Positions 49,995 through 60,931 of a stretch of DNA of 64,000 nucleotides are shown here, piece by piece (position 1 is the first letter of the stretch; every line of letters starts with the position of its first letter). Where the stretch lies: assembly GCF_001952075.1 (NCBI RefSeq), contig NZ_LXYU01000004.1, positions 434,001 to 498,000 on the forward strand, given 5' to 3'. The stretch comes from Ditibartonella apis. GTDB taxonomy: Bacteria; Pseudomonadota; Alphaproteobacteria; Rhizobiales; Rhizobiaceae. The notes under the pieces were generated by a model that was given only the letters and a program-made list of their open reading frames with translations, did no database searches and was not told the origin of the DNA. A program made the position numbers and the translations under genes.

Positions 49995-51392
49995 TCAACG
50001 CACAAATTGCCGAACCAACATGCCGTTGCGTTCGTATTCGAGTTGCCAGATGCGCGGTTGGCCATTTGATAGAATTTTTTTCAGATCGGCAACAGTTTTG
50101 ACTTCCTTGCCATTAAGGCCGTGAATAATGTCACCCCGTTGAAACAATCCTGAAGCATTGCTGTTATCTTCAACATCATTGATGACAACGCCGTTTGAAT
50201 CCGGTGCCACATGAAAACGCCGTGCATTCATCGGCGTCAAATTCATCACTTCAGCACCGGAAAAAGGCGTATTTCCCGACAATTTTTCGGGACGTGCAAT
50301 CTCGTTTTCGGGAATAGAAGTGAGTGATATGGAGGTATTGGCTGTCTTGCCGTTTCGCAGATATTCGATATCCAGCGTGTGACCGATACCCGTTGTCATT
50401 AACCGGTAACCAAGGCTATCAGGATTATCAATACGGATGTTATTTGCTTTCAGGATAACATCACCGATTTTAAGTCCAGCCTTCTCGGCAGGGCTTTGTT
50501 TGGCAACATCGGTTATAATGGCTCCATAAGGCTGATCCATTCCGAGCCCTTCGGCAACATCTGCTGTTACGTTCTGAAATGATGCACCAATATAAGGCGG
50601 TTCAAATGTCTGTTCGCCCCTTTTCACAGCATCAACAACAGTTTTTACCAAGTTTGCCGGGATTGCGAAGCCGATTCCAACCGAACCGCCCGATTGCGAA
50701 TATATCGCCGTATTGATACCGATCAATTCCCCTTTCATATCAATAAGTGCTCCGCCCGAATTGCCTGGATTAATCGGTGCGTCGGTCTGGATGAAAAAAT
50801 CGAAATCGGAAATGCCGACGCGTGTGCGTGCTTGAGCTGAAACGATGCCACTTGTGACGGTTTGGCCTACTCCGAACGGGTCACCAATTGCCAAAACCAG
50901 ATCTCCCACCTCGACGGCATCAGAATCGCCCAATGGCAAAACCGGAAATGGCGCACCCTTTGGAGTGATTTTCAAAACCGCAATATCCGTTGCCTCGTCT
51001 TTTAACATCACCTTGCTTTCGAATTCGCGACCATCCGACAAAGCAACCTTTATTTCATCCGCATCACGGATAACATGATAGTTCGTAACGATCAGACCAC
51101 TTTGATCAACAATCACGCCGGAACCTAGTGAGGACTGTCTTCTTGATGGAGCATTTTGAAGCGATTGACCAAAAAACTGTTCAAAAAAAGGGTCGTTAGC
51201 GAAAGGAGAACGCGCTTTTACAATTCTGGCAGCATAGACGTTGACCACCGAAGGTGCAGTTGCTTTAACAAGCGGCGCAAAACTCAGTTTAATTTCCGCT
51301 TGAGATTGAGGCACTTCGGAAAATCCTGCCTGGGGCAGAATGACTGTTAAAATGCTGAAAAGAACAATGGCCTTGAAAGACAGCTTCATCAT
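49995..51392 (-). CDS. degQ: Do-family (DegP/DegQ) periplasmic serine protease
   Basis: 465 residues: a signal peptide (MMKLSFKAIVLFSILTVILP), a trypsin-like domain with His in LIVTNYHVIRDADE, Asp in DEATDIAVLKI and Ser in NPGNSGGALIDM, and two PDZ domains (about 255-345 and 375-460). It degrades or refolds damaged exported proteins. The symbol is by best fit; DegP is equally possible. It is transcribed with rarA, a puzzling pairing, and a LexA-like box occurs about 130 bp upstream. Confidence 0.92.
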   Translation of the reverse strand: MMKLSFKAIVLFSILTVILPQAGFSEVPQSQAEIKLSFAPLVKATAPSVVNVYAARIVKARSPFANDPFFEQFFGQSLQNAPSRRQSSLGSGVIVDQSGLIVTNYHVIRDADEIKVALSDGREFESKVMLKDEATDIAVLKITPKGAPFPVLPLGDSDAVEVGDLVLAIGDPFGVGQTVTSGIVSAQARTRVGISDFDFFIQTDAPINPGNSGGALIDMKGELIGINTAIYSQSGGSVGIGFAIPANLVKTVVDAVKRGEQTFEPPYIGASFQNVTADVAEGLGMDQPYGAIITDVAKQSPAEKAGLKIGDVILKANNIRIDNPDSLGYRLMTTGIGHTLDIEYLRNGKTANTSISLTSIPENEIARPEKLSGNTPFSGAEVMNLTPMNARRFHVAPDSNGVVINDVEDNSNASGLFQRGDIIHGLNGKEVKTVADLKKILSNGQPRIWQLEYERNGMLVRQFVR

Positions 51393-52147
51393 CGATTCCT
51401 TATTATAGATTCTCTTTTCACAATAGCAGAGACAGCCTGGTATTTTTAAGCATTTCTCAATGAGACTTATCTCTGAAAGCTTATTTTTAACTCAACTGCC
51501 ATTTTATTGATGATTTTGGCAAAAGAACGATATCGGAACCATCCTTTTTTTCATATCTTTTATCCGTTTCTTCGATGCTTTTTGTGAAGGAGCAAACGAT
51601 ATTTTTCAAGCATCATCCAATGGAATTTTCATTCGGGAAGCCAAGACTTCTGTAATCATACTTCACGTGCACTCTTGCAAGGAACGGCAGCCCAACTCCC
51701 ACTCGTATTTTAGACACGCATTCAAAATGATGAAGCATTGCGTGCGTCGAATATTCCCTACAACATCAAGTTTCGTACCCGCACACAAAAACACAGCGAG
51801 TAATTTCCGCTGCGAGATTACGCCCACACGCACTACAAGGCACAATCGATTTCCCGTTTAAAATGCTTTTCTCTTTTCGCCAATGTTCAAATACCAATCC
51901 CACTGGTGTTCAATTCTGTCGGATACGACTTGCAGAACAATATTTACGTGCTGCTCTTTTCCTTGTTTTGTATACACATATTTTTTGGAACATAACCGGA
52001 TAACGTTACGCGACTCTCATCCCAAGATTTTCATGCAATCATTCAACAGAATGAGATTTAAAAAATTCGCGACAATTTGTATCTTCCTATTGAAGACGAA
52101 GGTGAGCGCCTTACCGCATTGAAGAAATTCGAAACATTATAGAAAAC
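51393..52147. other. Gap between rplQ terminator and degQ
   Basis: About 750 bp without a supported gene. It should carry the degQ promoter at the left and holds one LexA-like box. Frames around 51663-51861 have no recognisable protein features. Confidence 0.55.
51525..51539. promoter_or_regulatory. Possible LexA box upstream of degQ-rarA
   Basis: GAACGATATCGGAAC fits GAAC-N7-GAAC. About two chance matches of this eight-base pattern are expected in a 64-kb window, and the spacer is less A+T-rich than at recA and uvrA, so this is weaker evidence. Confidence 0.35.
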
Positions 52148-52172
52148 AAAAAAACCCGCTATAAAAGCGGGT
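52148..52172 (-). terminator. Intrinsic terminator at the end of the ribosomal block
   Basis: AACCCGCT (52153-52160) pairs with AGCGGGTT (52165-52172), followed on the minus strand by T-rich sequence (TTTTTTTG). It lies 28 bp after the rplQ stop. Confidence 0.9.
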
Positions 52173-52199
52173 TCTTCGAAGTGCTTTGTAAGCAAGCTA

Positions 52200-52625
52200 T
52201 CAGGCAGCTTCAGTTTCCTTGGCTGCTGCTTCAACACGTGCTTTATCTGCAGCACCCTTGGCATTCACGTCGCGTTCAACAAACTCGACAACAGCCAGAG
52301 GGGCATTGTCACCGGCACGGAAACCGGCTTTCATAATACGCAGATAGCCGCCATTGCGCGTTGCGTAGCGCGGTGCCAAAGTATCGAACAACTTTGCAAC
52401 CTGCTTTGCATCACGAATTGCCGAGATGGCTTGACGGCGTGCATGGAGACCTCCACGCTTACCTAATGTTACCAACTTTTCAACAATTGGACGAATTTCT
52501 TTTGCCTTTGGAAGCGTCGTCACGATCTGCTCATGCTCGATCAGTGACGTTGCCATATTGGCAAACATCGCCTTACGGTGACTAGCAGTGCGGTTCAGCT
52601 TGCGGCCTGATTTACCATGGCGCAT
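52200..52625 (-). CDS. rplQ: 50S ribosomal protein L17
   Basis: 141 residues starting [20 protein letters not shown], the conserved L17 start, with the C-terminal extension rich in alanine and glutamate common in Rhizobiales. L17 lies near the peptide exit tunnel. Last gene of the alpha operon part, 23 bp after rpoA. Confidence 0.98.
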   Translation of the reverse strand: MRHGKSGRKLNRTASHRKAMFANMATSLIEHEQIVTTLPKAKEIRPIVEKLVTLGKRGGLHARRQAISAIRDAKQVAKLFDTLAPRYATRNGGYLRIMKAGFRAGDNAPLAVVEFVERDVNAKGAADKARVEAAAKETEAA

Positions 52626-52648
52626 GAGCCTTCTCCTTAATTTCTAAC

Positions 52649-53662
52649 TCAGTATTGATCTTCATAACGTTTTGCCAGGTCGTCGATATTCTCGGGCGGC
52701 CAAGCGGGGATTTCCATGCCAAGATGAAGTCCCATTGAAGCAAGAACTTCCTTGATTTCATTGAGCGACTTACGTCCAAAATTCGGCGTACGCAGCATTT
52801 CTGCTTCCGTCTTCTGGATAAGATCGCCAATATAAACGATATTGTCATTTTTAAGACAATTGGCAGAACGAACGGAAAGTTCCAGCTCATCCACCTTTTT
52901 GAGCAATGCCGGGTTAAATGCAAGCTCGGAAACCTGCTCTTGCGGAGCTTCTTTCTGCGGTTCTTCAAAGTTGACGAATACAGAAAGCTGGTCTTGCAGA
53001 ATACGGGCAGCAAAAGCAACTGCATCCTCTGCACTCACTGCACCATTTGTCTCAACGGTCAGGATCAATTTATCATAATCAAGAACCTGCCCTTCACGGG
53101 TGTTCTCGATTTTGTATGAAACCTTGCGAATTGGCGAATAAAGACTATCAACCGGGATAAGACCTATCGGAGCATCTTCGCTACGGTTACGATCGGCAGG
53201 AACATAACCCTTTCCTGCATTCACTGTAAATTCCATCCTGATTTCGGCACCCTGATCGAGTGTGCAAATAACGTGTTCAGGATTGAGAATTTCGACATCG
53301 CCGACTGTCTGAATATCCCCCGCAGTGACAACACCCGGTCCTTCTTTACGAACGACCATGCGTTTCGGACCCTCGCCTTCCATACGGATGGCGATTTCTT
53401 TGATATTCAAAATAATATCTGTAACATCTTCCCGTACGCCGGGTATTGACGAGAATTCGTGCAACACGCCGTCAATCTGCACAGCAGTGATAGCTGCACC
53501 GCGCAAAGAAGACAGTAATACGCGCCGTAAAGCGTTACCTAACGTTAAACCAAAGCCGCGTTCCAAAGGCTCAGCAATCACAACAGCCTTGTTCGAACCG
53601 TTTTGAGTCTGAAACTCGACTTTATTAGGCTTAATCAGTTCCTGCCAGTTTTTCTGGATCAT
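52649..53662 (-). CDS. rpoA: RNA polymerase alpha subunit
   Basis: 337 residues. The N-terminal domain (to about 235) dimerises and builds the core enzyme ([20 protein letters not shown]); after a linker, the C-terminal domain (about 250-320) with [20 protein letters not shown] contacts UP elements and activators. ATG at 53662 ([14 protein letters not shown]) matches the family start; the longer frame to 53695 is not needed. Confidence 0.98.
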   Translation of the reverse strand: MIQKNWQELIKPNKVEFQTQNGSNKAVVIAEPLERGFGLTLGNALRRVLLSSLRGAAITAVQIDGVLHEFSSIPGVREDVTDIILNIKEIAIRMEGEGPKRMVVRKEGPGVVTAGDIQTVGDVEILNPEHVICTLDQGAEIRMEFTVNAGKGYVPADRNRSEDAPIGLIPVDSLYSPIRKVSYKIENTREGQVLDYDKLILTVETNGAVSAEDAVAFAARILQDQLSVFVNFEEPQKEAPQEQVSELAFNPALLKKVDELELSVRSANCLKNDNIVYIGDLIQKTEAEMLRTPNFGRKSLNEIKEVLASMGLHLGMEIPAWPPENIDDLAKRYEDQY

Positions 53663-53755
53663 ATTCCTATTCCTGTCCTTTACTTCCGCCACCATTCAGC
53701 CGTGACGGCCAGCTTGAACGCCAGAGCAAAGCTCTGACACCGAAAAACAACCGGA

Positions 53756-54145
53756 TTAAACGCGGCGTTTCTTACGCGGACGGCAACCATTATGCGGAAT
53801 GGGTGTCACATCACGAATAGATGTAATAATAAAACCTGCAGCCTGAAGTGCTCTCAAAGCGGATTCACGACCCGAACCTGGTCCGCAAACTTCAACTTCA
53901 AGTGACCGCATACCGTGATCTTGCGCTTTTTTTGCACAATCTTCTGCAGCGACCTGCGCCGCAAAAGGTGTCGATTTACGCGAACCTTTAAAGCCCTGAG
54001 CCCCAGCTGACGACCAGGAAATTGTGTTTCCCTGAGCATCGGTGATTGTTATAAGAGTATTGTTGAATGTCGAATTGACATGAGCAACGCCCGACGAGAT
54101 ATTTTTACGTTCGCGACGGCGAATACGTGTAGGCTCTTTGGCCAT
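53756..54145 (-). CDS. rpsK: 30S ribosomal protein S11
   Basis: 129 residues from ATG 54145 ([19 protein letters not shown]), preceded by [21 protein letters not shown] and the C-terminal [13 protein letters not shown] are the S11 landmarks. S11 binds the 30S platform near the mRNA exit. Confidence 0.98.
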   Translation of the reverse strand: MAKEPTRIRRRERKNISSGVAHVNSTFNNTLITITDAQGNTISWSSAGAQGFKGSRKSTPFAAQVAAEDCAKKAQDHGMRSLEVEVCGPGSGRESALRALQAAGFIITSIRDVTPIPHNGCRPRKKRRV

Positions 54146-54271
54146 AATTTTCCTTTCACTGATCTCTGCACCGCCGTATCTCCAGCGGCTACACCTTATT
54201 AGCTCCAATCACCCCGAACAAAAAACAATGTTTTCTGCTTTCAGGCAAACTGAAGTAAATTCACGTGTGAA

Positions 54272-54640
54272 TTATTTCTTTTTACCGGCAATAGCCCGTG
54301 CCGGACCTTTACGGGTACGTGCATTGGTATGTGTACGTTGACCGCGAACCGGCAACGAACGACGATGACGCAAACCACGATAGCAACCAAGATCCATAAG
54401 ACGCTTGATATTCATAGAAACTTCGCGACGAAGGTCACCTTCCACCTGATAATCGTGATCGATAGCTTCACGGATTTGAAGAACTTCAGCATCCGAAAGT
54501 TCACTCACACGGCGTTCAGCAGGAATACCGACTTTATCAACGATTTCTTTAGCAAATTTCGGTCCAATCCCGTGAATATACTGAAGAGCGATAATAACGC
54601 GCTTATTCGTCGGGATGTTGACGCCAGCAATACGAGCCAC
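54272..54640 (-). CDS. rpsM: 30S ribosomal protein S13
   Basis: 122 residues. The start is GTG at 54640 (reading [14 protein letters not shown]), seven bases after AAGGAG; the longer frame to 54682 adds an unrelated leader. [20 protein letters not shown] is the S13 rRNA-binding tail. An inverted repeat (TTGTGT...ACACAA, 54672-54703) lies just upstream. Confidence 0.97.
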   Translation of the reverse strand: MARIAGVNIPTNKRVIIALQYIHGIGPKFAKEIVDKVGIPAERRVSELSDAEVLQIREAIDHDYQVEGDLRREVSMNIKRLMDLGCYRGLRHRRSLPVRGQRTHTNARTRKGPARAIAGKKK

Positions 54641-54824
54641 GCCTGTTCTCCTTAAATTAAATTTCAACCATTTGTGTCGCAACTACCAGCAGTTGGAACA
54701 CAAAGCGACCAGAACCGCACACAAAGCCGATTCCAATCATCTCTCAAAAAAATGAAATTGTGCTGTCTTTGACGGATTTCACCGCAAAAGTCAACTCCCC
54801 TTTCACTTATAAGCCGGACTGTCT

Positions 54825-55403
54825 TTAGTGAAGTGCTTTTTCAATTGCCAGTGTGACATCCTTGACAGAGGCCATACCATCAATTTTTTTCAACAAACCG
54901 GTTTTTTCATAAAACTGCGACAAAGGAGCAGTTTTCTGACCATATTCCACAAGGCGTTTGGCAAAAGCTTCCGGATTATCATCCGAGCGAACTTTTCCAC
55001 CTGCAGCAATTGTTTCTGCAACGCGAGTCTTCATACGATTGACAAGCGCATTCTGATCAACAACAAGTTCGATGACCGCATCCAAATTCGTATGTTTATG
55101 TTTCAGAATTTCTTGCAACGCTTCGGCTTGACCGACAGTGCGTGGATACCCATCAAGAATAAAACCTTTCGAGCAATCAGGTTCATCAATCCGGTCAGAA
55201 ACAATCTGGTTCACGATCTCGTCTGAAACAAGCCCGCCAGCATCCATAATAGACTTGGCCTTCTTGCCGACTTCGGTTCCTGCTGCAACTGCGGCCCGCA
55301 ACATATCGCCGGTCGACAATTGAGGAATACCATATTTTTCAGTCAGAATTTTTGCCTGCGTACCTTTACCGGCACCGGGTGGTCCTAAAAAAATCAGTTT
55401 CAT
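54825..55403 (-). CDS. adk: Adenylate kinase (short type)
   Basis: Adk interconverts ATP, AMP and ADP. 192 residues with P-loop [11 protein letters not shown] (7-17), [18 protein letters not shown] and [17 protein letters not shown]. It is the short form without the extended LID and zinc site, common in alphaproteobacteria. Its start overlaps the secY stop (ATGA), so translation is coupled. It is followed by rpsM after about 180 bp. Confidence 0.97.
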   Translation of the reverse strand: MKLIFLGPPGAGKGTQAKILTEKYGIPQLSTGDMLRAAVAAGTEVGKKAKSIMDAGGLVSDEIVNQIVSDRIDEPDCSKGFILDGYPRTVGQAEALQEILKHKHTNLDAVIELVVDQNALVNRMKTRVAETIAAGGKVRSDDNPEAFAKRLVEYGQKTAPLSQFYEKTGLLKKIDGMASVKDVTLAIEKALH

Positions 55404-56746
55404 CTATTTCTTTTCCCGCTCCTGAGTTTTGATTTTTTGAGCAAACCTTCATATTGGTGAGCAACCAAATGCCCTTGAATTTGCGCAATCGTGTCAAGTG
55501 TAACTGTTACAACGATCAACAGTGACGTACCGCCGAGATAGAACGGAACATGCAATGTCGACATCAAAAATTCTGGCAAAAGGCAAACAAGAATAATATA
55601 AATCGCACCAACAACGGTAATGCGTGTCAGTACATAGTCAATATACTGAGCAGTCCGCTCTCCAGGCCTTATTCCCGGAATAAACCCGGAATGTTTTTTC
55701 AGCTGATCAGCTGTATCTTTCGGATTGAATACAATCGCCGTATAGAAAAAGCAGAAGAATGCCATCAGTCCGGCATAAACAACCATGTAAAGCGGTTGTC
55801 CATGACTCAATGAAAAGGAAATTGCCTGCAGCCAATGAGGCATGTTTTGCGAAAAATTGTTAACTGTTGCAGGCAACATCAAAAGTGACGACGCAAAAAT
55901 CGGAGGAATAACGCCGGCAGTATTGAGTTTGAGTGGCAAATTCGAAGTATCGCCTTTGAACATTCTGTTGCCCATTTGGCGATTAGGGTACTGAATAATG
56001 ATGCGTCTTTGTGCACGTTCAACAAAAACGATAACAGCAATAACCGCAATGCAAATAACGATAATAGCAAGCAGCATGAACGTCGACAGATCTGCCTGCG
56101 CGTGTGCTGTCAAGAGTTGAGCAATGGCGGAGGGAAGGTTTGCAACGATACCCGCAAAGATGATCAGCGAAATACCATTTCCGACCCCACGCGAGGTGAT
56201 TTGTTCACCAAGCCACATCAAGAAGATCGTACCGCCTGTAAGCGTAATAACAGCAGTAATCCTGAACATCATTCCAGGATCTGTAACAATTTGTAAGCCC
56301 GTCCCCATCCCGCTTTCAAGCGCAATAGCAATGCCGTAGGCCTGAATGAGCGCCAATAAAACAGTGCCATAACGCGTGTATTGGTTAATAATCTTCCGGC
56401 CGGTCTCACCTTCTTTTTTCAAGGCTTCAAGCGAGGGAATAACCGACGTCATCAACTGCACGATAATGGATGCGGAAATGTATGGCATAATACCCAGAGC
56501 AAAAATGGCCATACGTCCAACAGCTCCACCGGCAAACATATTGAACAATCCCAAAACACCAGACGCGTGTTGCGCAAAAGTTTGTCTTAGTGCATCAACA
56601 TTGATTCCCGGCATTGGTATATAGGTGCCAAAACGATATACGAGCAATGCACCCAAAGTGAACCAAATACGTTTCTTGAGCTCGGTAGCACGCGAAAAAG
56701 CACTAAAATTAAGATTGGAAGCCAGTTGTTCTGCGGCGGATGCCAT
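55400..56746 (-). CDS. secY: Protein translocase subunit SecY
   Basis: SecY forms the channel of the Sec translocon. 448 residues with ten transmembrane helices; [13 protein letters not shown] near residue 37 and plug-region [22 protein letters not shown], then [16 protein letters not shown]. It is preceded by a 228-bp gap with a terminator-like hairpin after rplO, so it may need an additional promoter. Confidence 0.98.
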   Translation of the reverse strand: MASAAEQLASNLNFSAFSRATELKKRIWFTLGALLVYRFGTYIPMPGINVDALRQTFAQHASGVLGLFNMFAGGAVGRMAIFALGIMPYISASIIVQLMTSVIPSLEALKKEGETGRKIINQYTRYGTVLLALIQAYGIAIALESGMGTGLQIVTDPGMMFRITAVITLTGGTIFLMWLGEQITSRGVGNGISLIIFAGIVANLPSAIAQLLTAHAQADLSTFMLLAIIVICIAVIAVIVFVERAQRRIIIQYPNRQMGNRMFKGDTSNLPLKLNTAGVIPPIFASSLLMLPATVNNFSQNMPHWLQAISFSLSHGQPLYMVVYAGLMAFFCFFYTAIVFNPKDTADQLKKHSGFIPGIRPGERTAQYIDYVLTRITVVGAIYIILVCLLPEFLMSTLHVPFYLGGTSLLIVVTVTLDTIAQIQGHLVAHQYEGLLKKSKLRSGKRNR

Positions 56747-56910
56747 AAAATCTCTCCGGTTTTATCCATGGTGTTGAACCACGAAAATTAACACATGCTT
56801 TTAACTCTCTACGCAAAAAAACGCAAAGAGAAACAATGTTAGTTAAACCTATTTTAACTCAAAGCCGTTTTGCCTGATAAAAATAGTTTTTGCAACGATA
56901 AATCCTGCAT

Positions 56911-56951
56911 AAAAAAAGTCCGGAATGAATGCTATTCACATCACACCGGAC
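56911..56951 (-). terminator. Terminator-like hairpin between rplO and secY
   Basis: GTCCGG (56919-56924) pairs with CCGGAC (56946-56951), and on the minus strand seven T follow. A small inner stem GAAT/ATTC lies in the loop. Confidence 0.7.
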
Positions 56952-56974
56952 CGAATTTTTCTCAAGAAAATAAC

Positions 56975-57442
56975 TTATTCAGCAGCAGCGCGAACGTTAA
57001 CAACGCCACCGGCCTTTGTTACTTTCTCGATAGCTGCTTTAGAGGCACCGGCAACATCAAAGGTAACTTTTGCCTTCAATTCACCATCCGACAAAAGACG
57101 AAAACCGTCTTTTTCGCGGCGGATAACGCCGGCAGCTTTCAAAGCCGCACTATCCACAGTCTTTGAGGCATCAAGTTTTCCTGCATCAATCGCTGTCTGA
57201 ACACGGCCAACAGAAACTTCATTAAAGCTCTTGGCAAAAAGATTATTGAAGCCGCGTTTTGGCAAGCGCCGATAAACCGGCATCTGTCCGCCTTCAAAAC
57301 CGTTAATGGCAACGCCAGAACGTGCTTTCTGACCTTTAACACCGCGACCAGCCGTCTTTCCCATTCCGGAACCGATACCGCGCCCTACTCTTTTACGATT
57401 CTTTGTAGCGCCTTCTTGATCGCGCAGTTGATTGAGTTTCAT
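56975..57442 (-). CDS. rplO: 50S ribosomal protein L15
   Basis: 155 residues starting [20 protein letters not shown] with [22 protein letters not shown], the glycine-rich rRNA-binding N-terminal half of L15. 20 bp after rpmD. Followed by the terminator-like hairpin. Confidence 0.98.
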   Translation of the reverse strand: MKLNQLRDQEGATKNRKRVGRGIGSGMGKTAGRGVKGQKARSGVAINGFEGGQMPVYRRLPKRGFNNLFAKSFNEVSVGRVQTAIDAGKLDASKTVDSAALKAAGVIRREKDGFRLLSDGELKAKVTFDVAGASKAAIEKVTKAGGVVNVRAAAE

Positions 57443-57462
57443 GTTCTTTACTCCTACAATCC

Positions 57463-57669
57463 TCAGCCTTCGTCCACAATACGGACGAGATGCTCTACTT
57501 TTGCAATCATACCACGCACTGCTGGTGTATCATTCAATGTGCTGCGGCGATGCATCTTGTTAAGTCCAAGCCCTTTCAACGTAGCACGCTGAACTTGCGG
57601 ACGACGAATTGGACTGCCGATTTGCTCAACAGTGACCTTCTTGCCACTATGGGTTTTTTTCCCAACCAT
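57463..57669 (-). CDS. rpmD: 50S ribosomal protein L30
   Basis: 68 residues: [20 protein letters not shown] and the end [17 protein letters not shown] match the bacterial L30 pattern; slightly longer N-terminus than E. coli L30. Between rpsE and rplO, as expected. Confidence 0.97.
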   Translation of the reverse strand: MVGKKTHSGKKVTVEQIGSPIRRPQVQRATLKGLGLNKMHRRSTLNDTPAVRGMIAKVEHLVRIVDEG

Positions 57670-57702
57670 TTTCTAATTCCTCTATATCGCAAGTTCCACG
57701 AA

Positions 57703-58263
57703 CTATTCTTCGTTGCCGATGATATTCTGCCGACGAGCCTGCAAAGTCGAATATTTAATTCCACGTTGGGCGGCAATATCTTTCGGATGGACCTGACGCT
57801 TCAGCGCATCGAAAGTTGCGCGAATCATGTTGTAAGGATTTGAAGAACCGAGAGATTTTGCGACAACATCCTGCATACCGAGCGTTTCGAAAACAGCACG
57901 CATAGGACCACCAGCAATAATACCGGTACCGGCGGCAGCCGATCTCAACAACACACGGCCCGCACCATGGCGCCCCTCGACATCATGATGGAGTGTGCGC
58001 CCCGAACGAAGTGGCACATAAATCATTTCATGTTTTGCCGCTTCAGTAGCCTTGCGGATCGCTTCCGGTACTTCACGTGCCTTACCATGTCCGAAGCCGA
58101 CGCGCCCCTTCTGGTCACCGACAACAACAAGAGCAGCAAAGCCGAAACGACGACCACCCTTCACAACCTTGGCGACGCGGTTGATGTGTACGAGACGATC
58201 AACGAACTCGCTGTCACGTTCTTCATGACGCTCATCACGATTATTACGTTCTTTTTGTGCCAT
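57703..58263 (-). CDS. rpsE: 30S ribosomal protein S5
   Basis: 186 residues from ATG 58263. [20 protein letters not shown] and [20 protein letters not shown] are the S5 RNA-binding domain; the C-terminal domain has [19 protein letters not shown]5 is part of the accuracy centre. Two hairpins, one terminator-like, lie between it and rplR. Confidence 0.98.
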   Translation of the reverse strand: MAQKERNNRDERHEERDSEFVDRLVHINRVAKVVKGGRRFGFAALVVVGDQKGRVGFGHGKAREVPEAIRKATEAAKHEMIYVPLRSGRTLHHDVEGRHGAGRVLLRSAAAGTGIIAGGPMRAVFETLGMQDVVAKSLGSSNPYNMIRATFDALKRQVHPKDIAAQRGIKYSTLQARRQNIIGNEE

Positions 58264-58298
58264 TCCTAATTCCTTTTTCTTTTCCGGAAGCACGTATC

Positions 58299-58330
58299 AA
58301 AAAAGAATTCCCCTTCAAAGAGAGGAATTC
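58299..58330 (-). terminator. Terminator-like hairpin between rplR and rpsE
   Basis: GAATTCC (58305-58311) pairs with GGAATTC (58324-58330); on the minus strand TTTTTT follows. A second hairpin, GCCCGGA/TCCGGGC at 58342-58358, lies just before it. Confidence 0.6.
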
Positions 58331-58365
58331 CTCGGCGAAGCGCCCGGAAACTCCGGGCAATCAAT

Positions 58366-58728
58366 TTAGAAGTTCAAACCGCCTTCGCGAGCTGCATCGG
58401 CAAGAGCCTTGATGCGACCGTGATAAATATAAGCACCACGATCAAACACAACCTCTTTTACACCAGCAGCTTTTGCACGTTCAGCAATAAGCTTGCCAAC
58501 CGCGCTTGCTGCTTTGACATTGGCACCGCCTTTAAGGGACGGACGAAGTTCTTTATCCAATGTCGACGCAGATGCAACGGTCCGACTATGCAAATCATCG
58601 ATGATCTGAACATAAATATTCATATTCGAGCGATGAACGCTCAATCTCATACGGCCGTTAGCGACCGCTTTTACCTGACGGCGAACGCGCTGTGCGCGGC
58701 GCTGAAGTATTTCTTTAGGCGAAGCCAT
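58366..58728 (-). CDS. rplR: 50S ribosomal protein L18
   Basis: 120 residues. [18 protein letters not shown] and the end [20 protein letters not shown] are L18 landmarks. L18 binds 5S rRNA. 12 bp after rplF. Confidence 0.98.
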   Translation of the reverse strand: MASPKEILQRRAQRVRRQVKAVANGRMRLSVHRSNMNIYVQIIDDLHSRTVASASTLDKELRPSLKGGANVKAASAVGKLIAERAKAAGVKEVVFDRGAYIYHGRIKALADAAREGGLNF

Positions 58729-58740
58729 AACGCAAGTTCC

Positions 58741-59274
58741 TTATTTCTTCTTGCCTTCTTTGCGCACGATTCGCTCGTCCGCATATTTAACACCCTTACC
58801 TTTATAAGGTTCTGGTCCGCGATACTCGCGAATTTCGGCAGCAACCTGACCAACCTTCTGCTTATCAATTCCGGAAACCAGAATTTCTGTTGGCTTGGGA
58901 ACGGCAACTGTAATACCTTCGGGCACCTGATAGATGACATCATGGCTAAACCCCAAAGAAAGTTGAACATTTTTACCATGCATTGCTGCACGATAGCCAA
59001 CGCCGTTAATTTCCAGCTTCTTCTGAAAGCCGCTCTTCACACCTTCAATGATGTTTTCAATCATTGAACGGGACATACCCCACTTAGAACGCGCTTCCTT
59101 GGTCTGATCACGTGGTGTCACATGCACCACATTATCTTCCAATTTGAGATGAATTTCATCATCAGCGACAAAACTCAACTCACCTTTCGGTCCCTTAACC
59201 TTGATCGCTTGCCCGTCAACTGAAGCAGTGATGCCAGCCGGGACATGAATCGGTTTTTTTCCAATACGTGACAT
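58741..59274 (-). CDS. rplF: 50S ribosomal protein L6
   Basis: 177 residues starting [20 protein letters not shown], with two similar L6 domains and the conserved C-terminal [17 protein letters not shown]. It binds 23S rRNA near the factor-binding site. Confidence 0.98.
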   Translation of the reverse strand: MSRIGKKPIHVPAGITASVDGQAIKVKGPKGELSFVADDEIHLKLEDNVVHVTPRDQTKEARSKWGMSRSMIENIIEGVKSGFQKKLEINGVGYRAAMHGKNVQLSLGFSHDVIYQVPEGITVAVPKPTEILVSGIDKQKVGQVAAEIREYRGPEPYKGKGVKYADERIVRKEGKKK

Positions 59275-59311
59275 TGTTATAACCTATCTTTCTAGCTTTT
59301 TCCGACATCAA

Positions 59312-59710
59312 TCAGAAGATGCGGCAAAGAAGCTCCCCACCAACATTCTGCTCACGAGCCTCATGATCAGCCATAACACCTTTCGGCGTCGAAAGGATCG
59401 AGATACCGAGGCCATTAGCAACTTGTGGAATAGACTTCACTGAAACATAAACGCGACGACCAGGCTTAGAAACACGCGAAATCTCGCGAATAACCGGTGC
59501 GCCATCAAAATATTTCAATTCAATTTCAAGCTCGGACTTACCGTTCTCGAAATCGATCTGACTGTATCCGCGTATATAGCCTTCGGTTTGAAGAACATCA
59601 AGGACACGAGCACGCAATCTCGATGCAGGTGTCGAAACCTTCGATTTCTTACGTCCCAAAGCATTGCGAATGCGTGTAAGCATATCTCCAAGAGGATCTG
59701 ACATAGACAT
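59312..59710 (-). CDS. rpsH: 30S ribosomal protein S8
   Basis: 132 residues; [20 protein letters not shown] near the start and the C-terminal [18 protein letters not shown] with GGELLCRIF are S8 motifs. The first ATG (59710) is eight bases after AGAGGAG and is preferred over the ATG two codons later. In E. coli S8 represses the spc operon. Confidence 0.97.
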   Translation of the reverse strand: MSMSDPLGDMLTRIRNALGRKKSKVSTPASRLRARVLDVLQTEGYIRGYSQIDFENGKSELEIELKYFDGAPVIREISRVSKPGRRVYVSVKSIPQVANGLGISILSTPKGVMADHEAREQNVGGELLCRIF

Positions 59711-59724
59711 TTACGAAACTCCTC

Positions 59725-60030
59725 TTACCAGCTTGATTTTACAACGCCCGGAATATGACCGAACGAGCCGAGATCACGCAATGCAATACGCGACATTTTC
59801 AATTTACGATAATAGCCACGCGGACGACCGGTAACTTCGCAACGATTGCGAATACGAACTCTTGCAGAGTTACGAGGCAACTCGGCAAGTTGAATGGATG
59901 CACGAAAACGCTCTTCAAGAGACACTTTCTGATCCATAATAATTGCTTTCAGACGCGCACGGCGTGCTGCATACTGTTTGGTCATCGCACGGCGATGCTT
60001 GTTCTTCTCAACGGCACTTGTTTTGGCCAT
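59725..60030 (-). CDS. rpsN: 30S ribosomal protein S14 (zinc-free long type)
   Basis: 101 residues: [20 protein letters not shown] at the start and [20 protein letters not shown] near the end. It has one cysteine and no CxxC pairs, so it is the C-minus form that does not bind zinc, as usual in alphaproteobacteria. Confidence 0.98.
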   Translation of the reverse strand: MAKTSAVEKNKHRRAMTKQYAARRARLKAIIMDQKVSLEERFRASIQLAELPRNSARVRIRNRCEVTGRPRGYYRKLKMSRIALRDLGSFGHIPGVVKSSW

Positions 60031-60054
60031 AATTTTACCTCGCTACGCTTGCCG

Positions 60055-60612
60055 TTACGCACGGAACGGAAAATTGAAACCACGCAACAATTCACGTGCT
60101 TCATCATCCGTTTTCGCCGTCGTACAAACGATGATATCCATACCCCAGATCTGATCTACTTGATCGTAGTTAATTTCCGGGAACACAATGTGTTCTTTGA
60201 TACCCATGGCAAAATTGCCACGACCGTCAAAACTTTTAGGATTAAGACCACGAAAATCGCGAACGCGTGGCAAAGCAATCGTTACCAAGCGATCAAGAAA
60301 TTCATACATACGGTCTCTACGCAATGTAACTTTTGCACCAAGCGGCATTCCCTCACGAACTTTAAATGTCGCAACAGAATTACGTGCGTGTGTTACAATT
60401 GCTTTCTGCCCTGCAATAAGGGTCAAATCCTCGGCTGCTCTTGCAGGCTTCTTGGAATCGGCTGTTGCCTCTCCTACACCCATATTGAGAACAACCTTGT
60501 CAACGTAAGGAACCTGCATATTGTTTTCGTAATGAAACTTATCCTGCAGCGCCTTGCGAACTACTTTGATATATTGCGTTTTCAAACGCGGCTCTTGAAT
60601 CTTATCAGCCAT
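60055..60612 (-). CDS. rplE: 50S ribosomal protein L5
   Basis: 185 residues with [20 protein letters not shown] and [20 protein letters not shown], typical of L5, which binds 5S rRNA. Its start overlaps the rplX end by eight bases. Confidence 0.98.
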   Translation of the reverse strand: MADKIQEPRLKTQYIKVVRKALQDKFHYENNMQVPYVDKVVLNMGVGEATADSKKPARAAEDLTLIAGQKAIVTHARNSVATFKVREGMPLGAKVTLRRDRMYEFLDRLVTIALPRVRDFRGLNPKSFDGRGNFAMGIKEHIVFPEINYDQVDQIWGMDIIVCTTAKTDDEARELLRGFNFPFRA

Positions 60613-60919
60613 CGATCAGATCTCCCGAACGTTTGGCAACGCGAACCTTCTTGCCACCCTCTTCAACACGAAAACCGACACGGGTTGGTTTTCCATCCTT
60701 GGGATCGGCAATGGCCAATTTTGAAATATGAAGTGGAGCTTCTTTCGAAATAATACCAGCTTCCTGAGTTTGGGTCTGACGCTGATGGCGCTTGACCATA
60801 TTGATACCGCGAACGATTGCAGTACTTTCCTCAGGATTAACCTTGATTACTTCACCGTTACGCCCTTTGTCCTTACCGGACAGGATGACGACTTTGTCGC
60901 CTTTACGAATTTTATTCAT
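60605..60919 (-). CDS. rplX: 50S ribosomal protein L24
   Basis: 104 residues; [20 protein letters not shown] is the KOW motif of L24, followed by [11 protein letters not shown]. An early assembly protein of the 50S subunit. Overlaps rplE by eight bases. Confidence 0.98.
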   Translation of the reverse strand: MNKIRKGDKVVILSGKDKGRNGEVIKVNPEESTAIVRGINMVKRHQRQTQTQEAGIISKEAPLHISKLAIADPKDGKPTRVGFRVEEGGKKVRVAKRSGDLIDG

Positions 60920-60931
60920 CGCAACGGCTCC

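Noticed and set aside
53722..53736. CAGAGC-AAA-GCTCTG hairpin between rpoA and rpsK
   Set aside because: Short, without T run; probably an ordinary intergenic stem.
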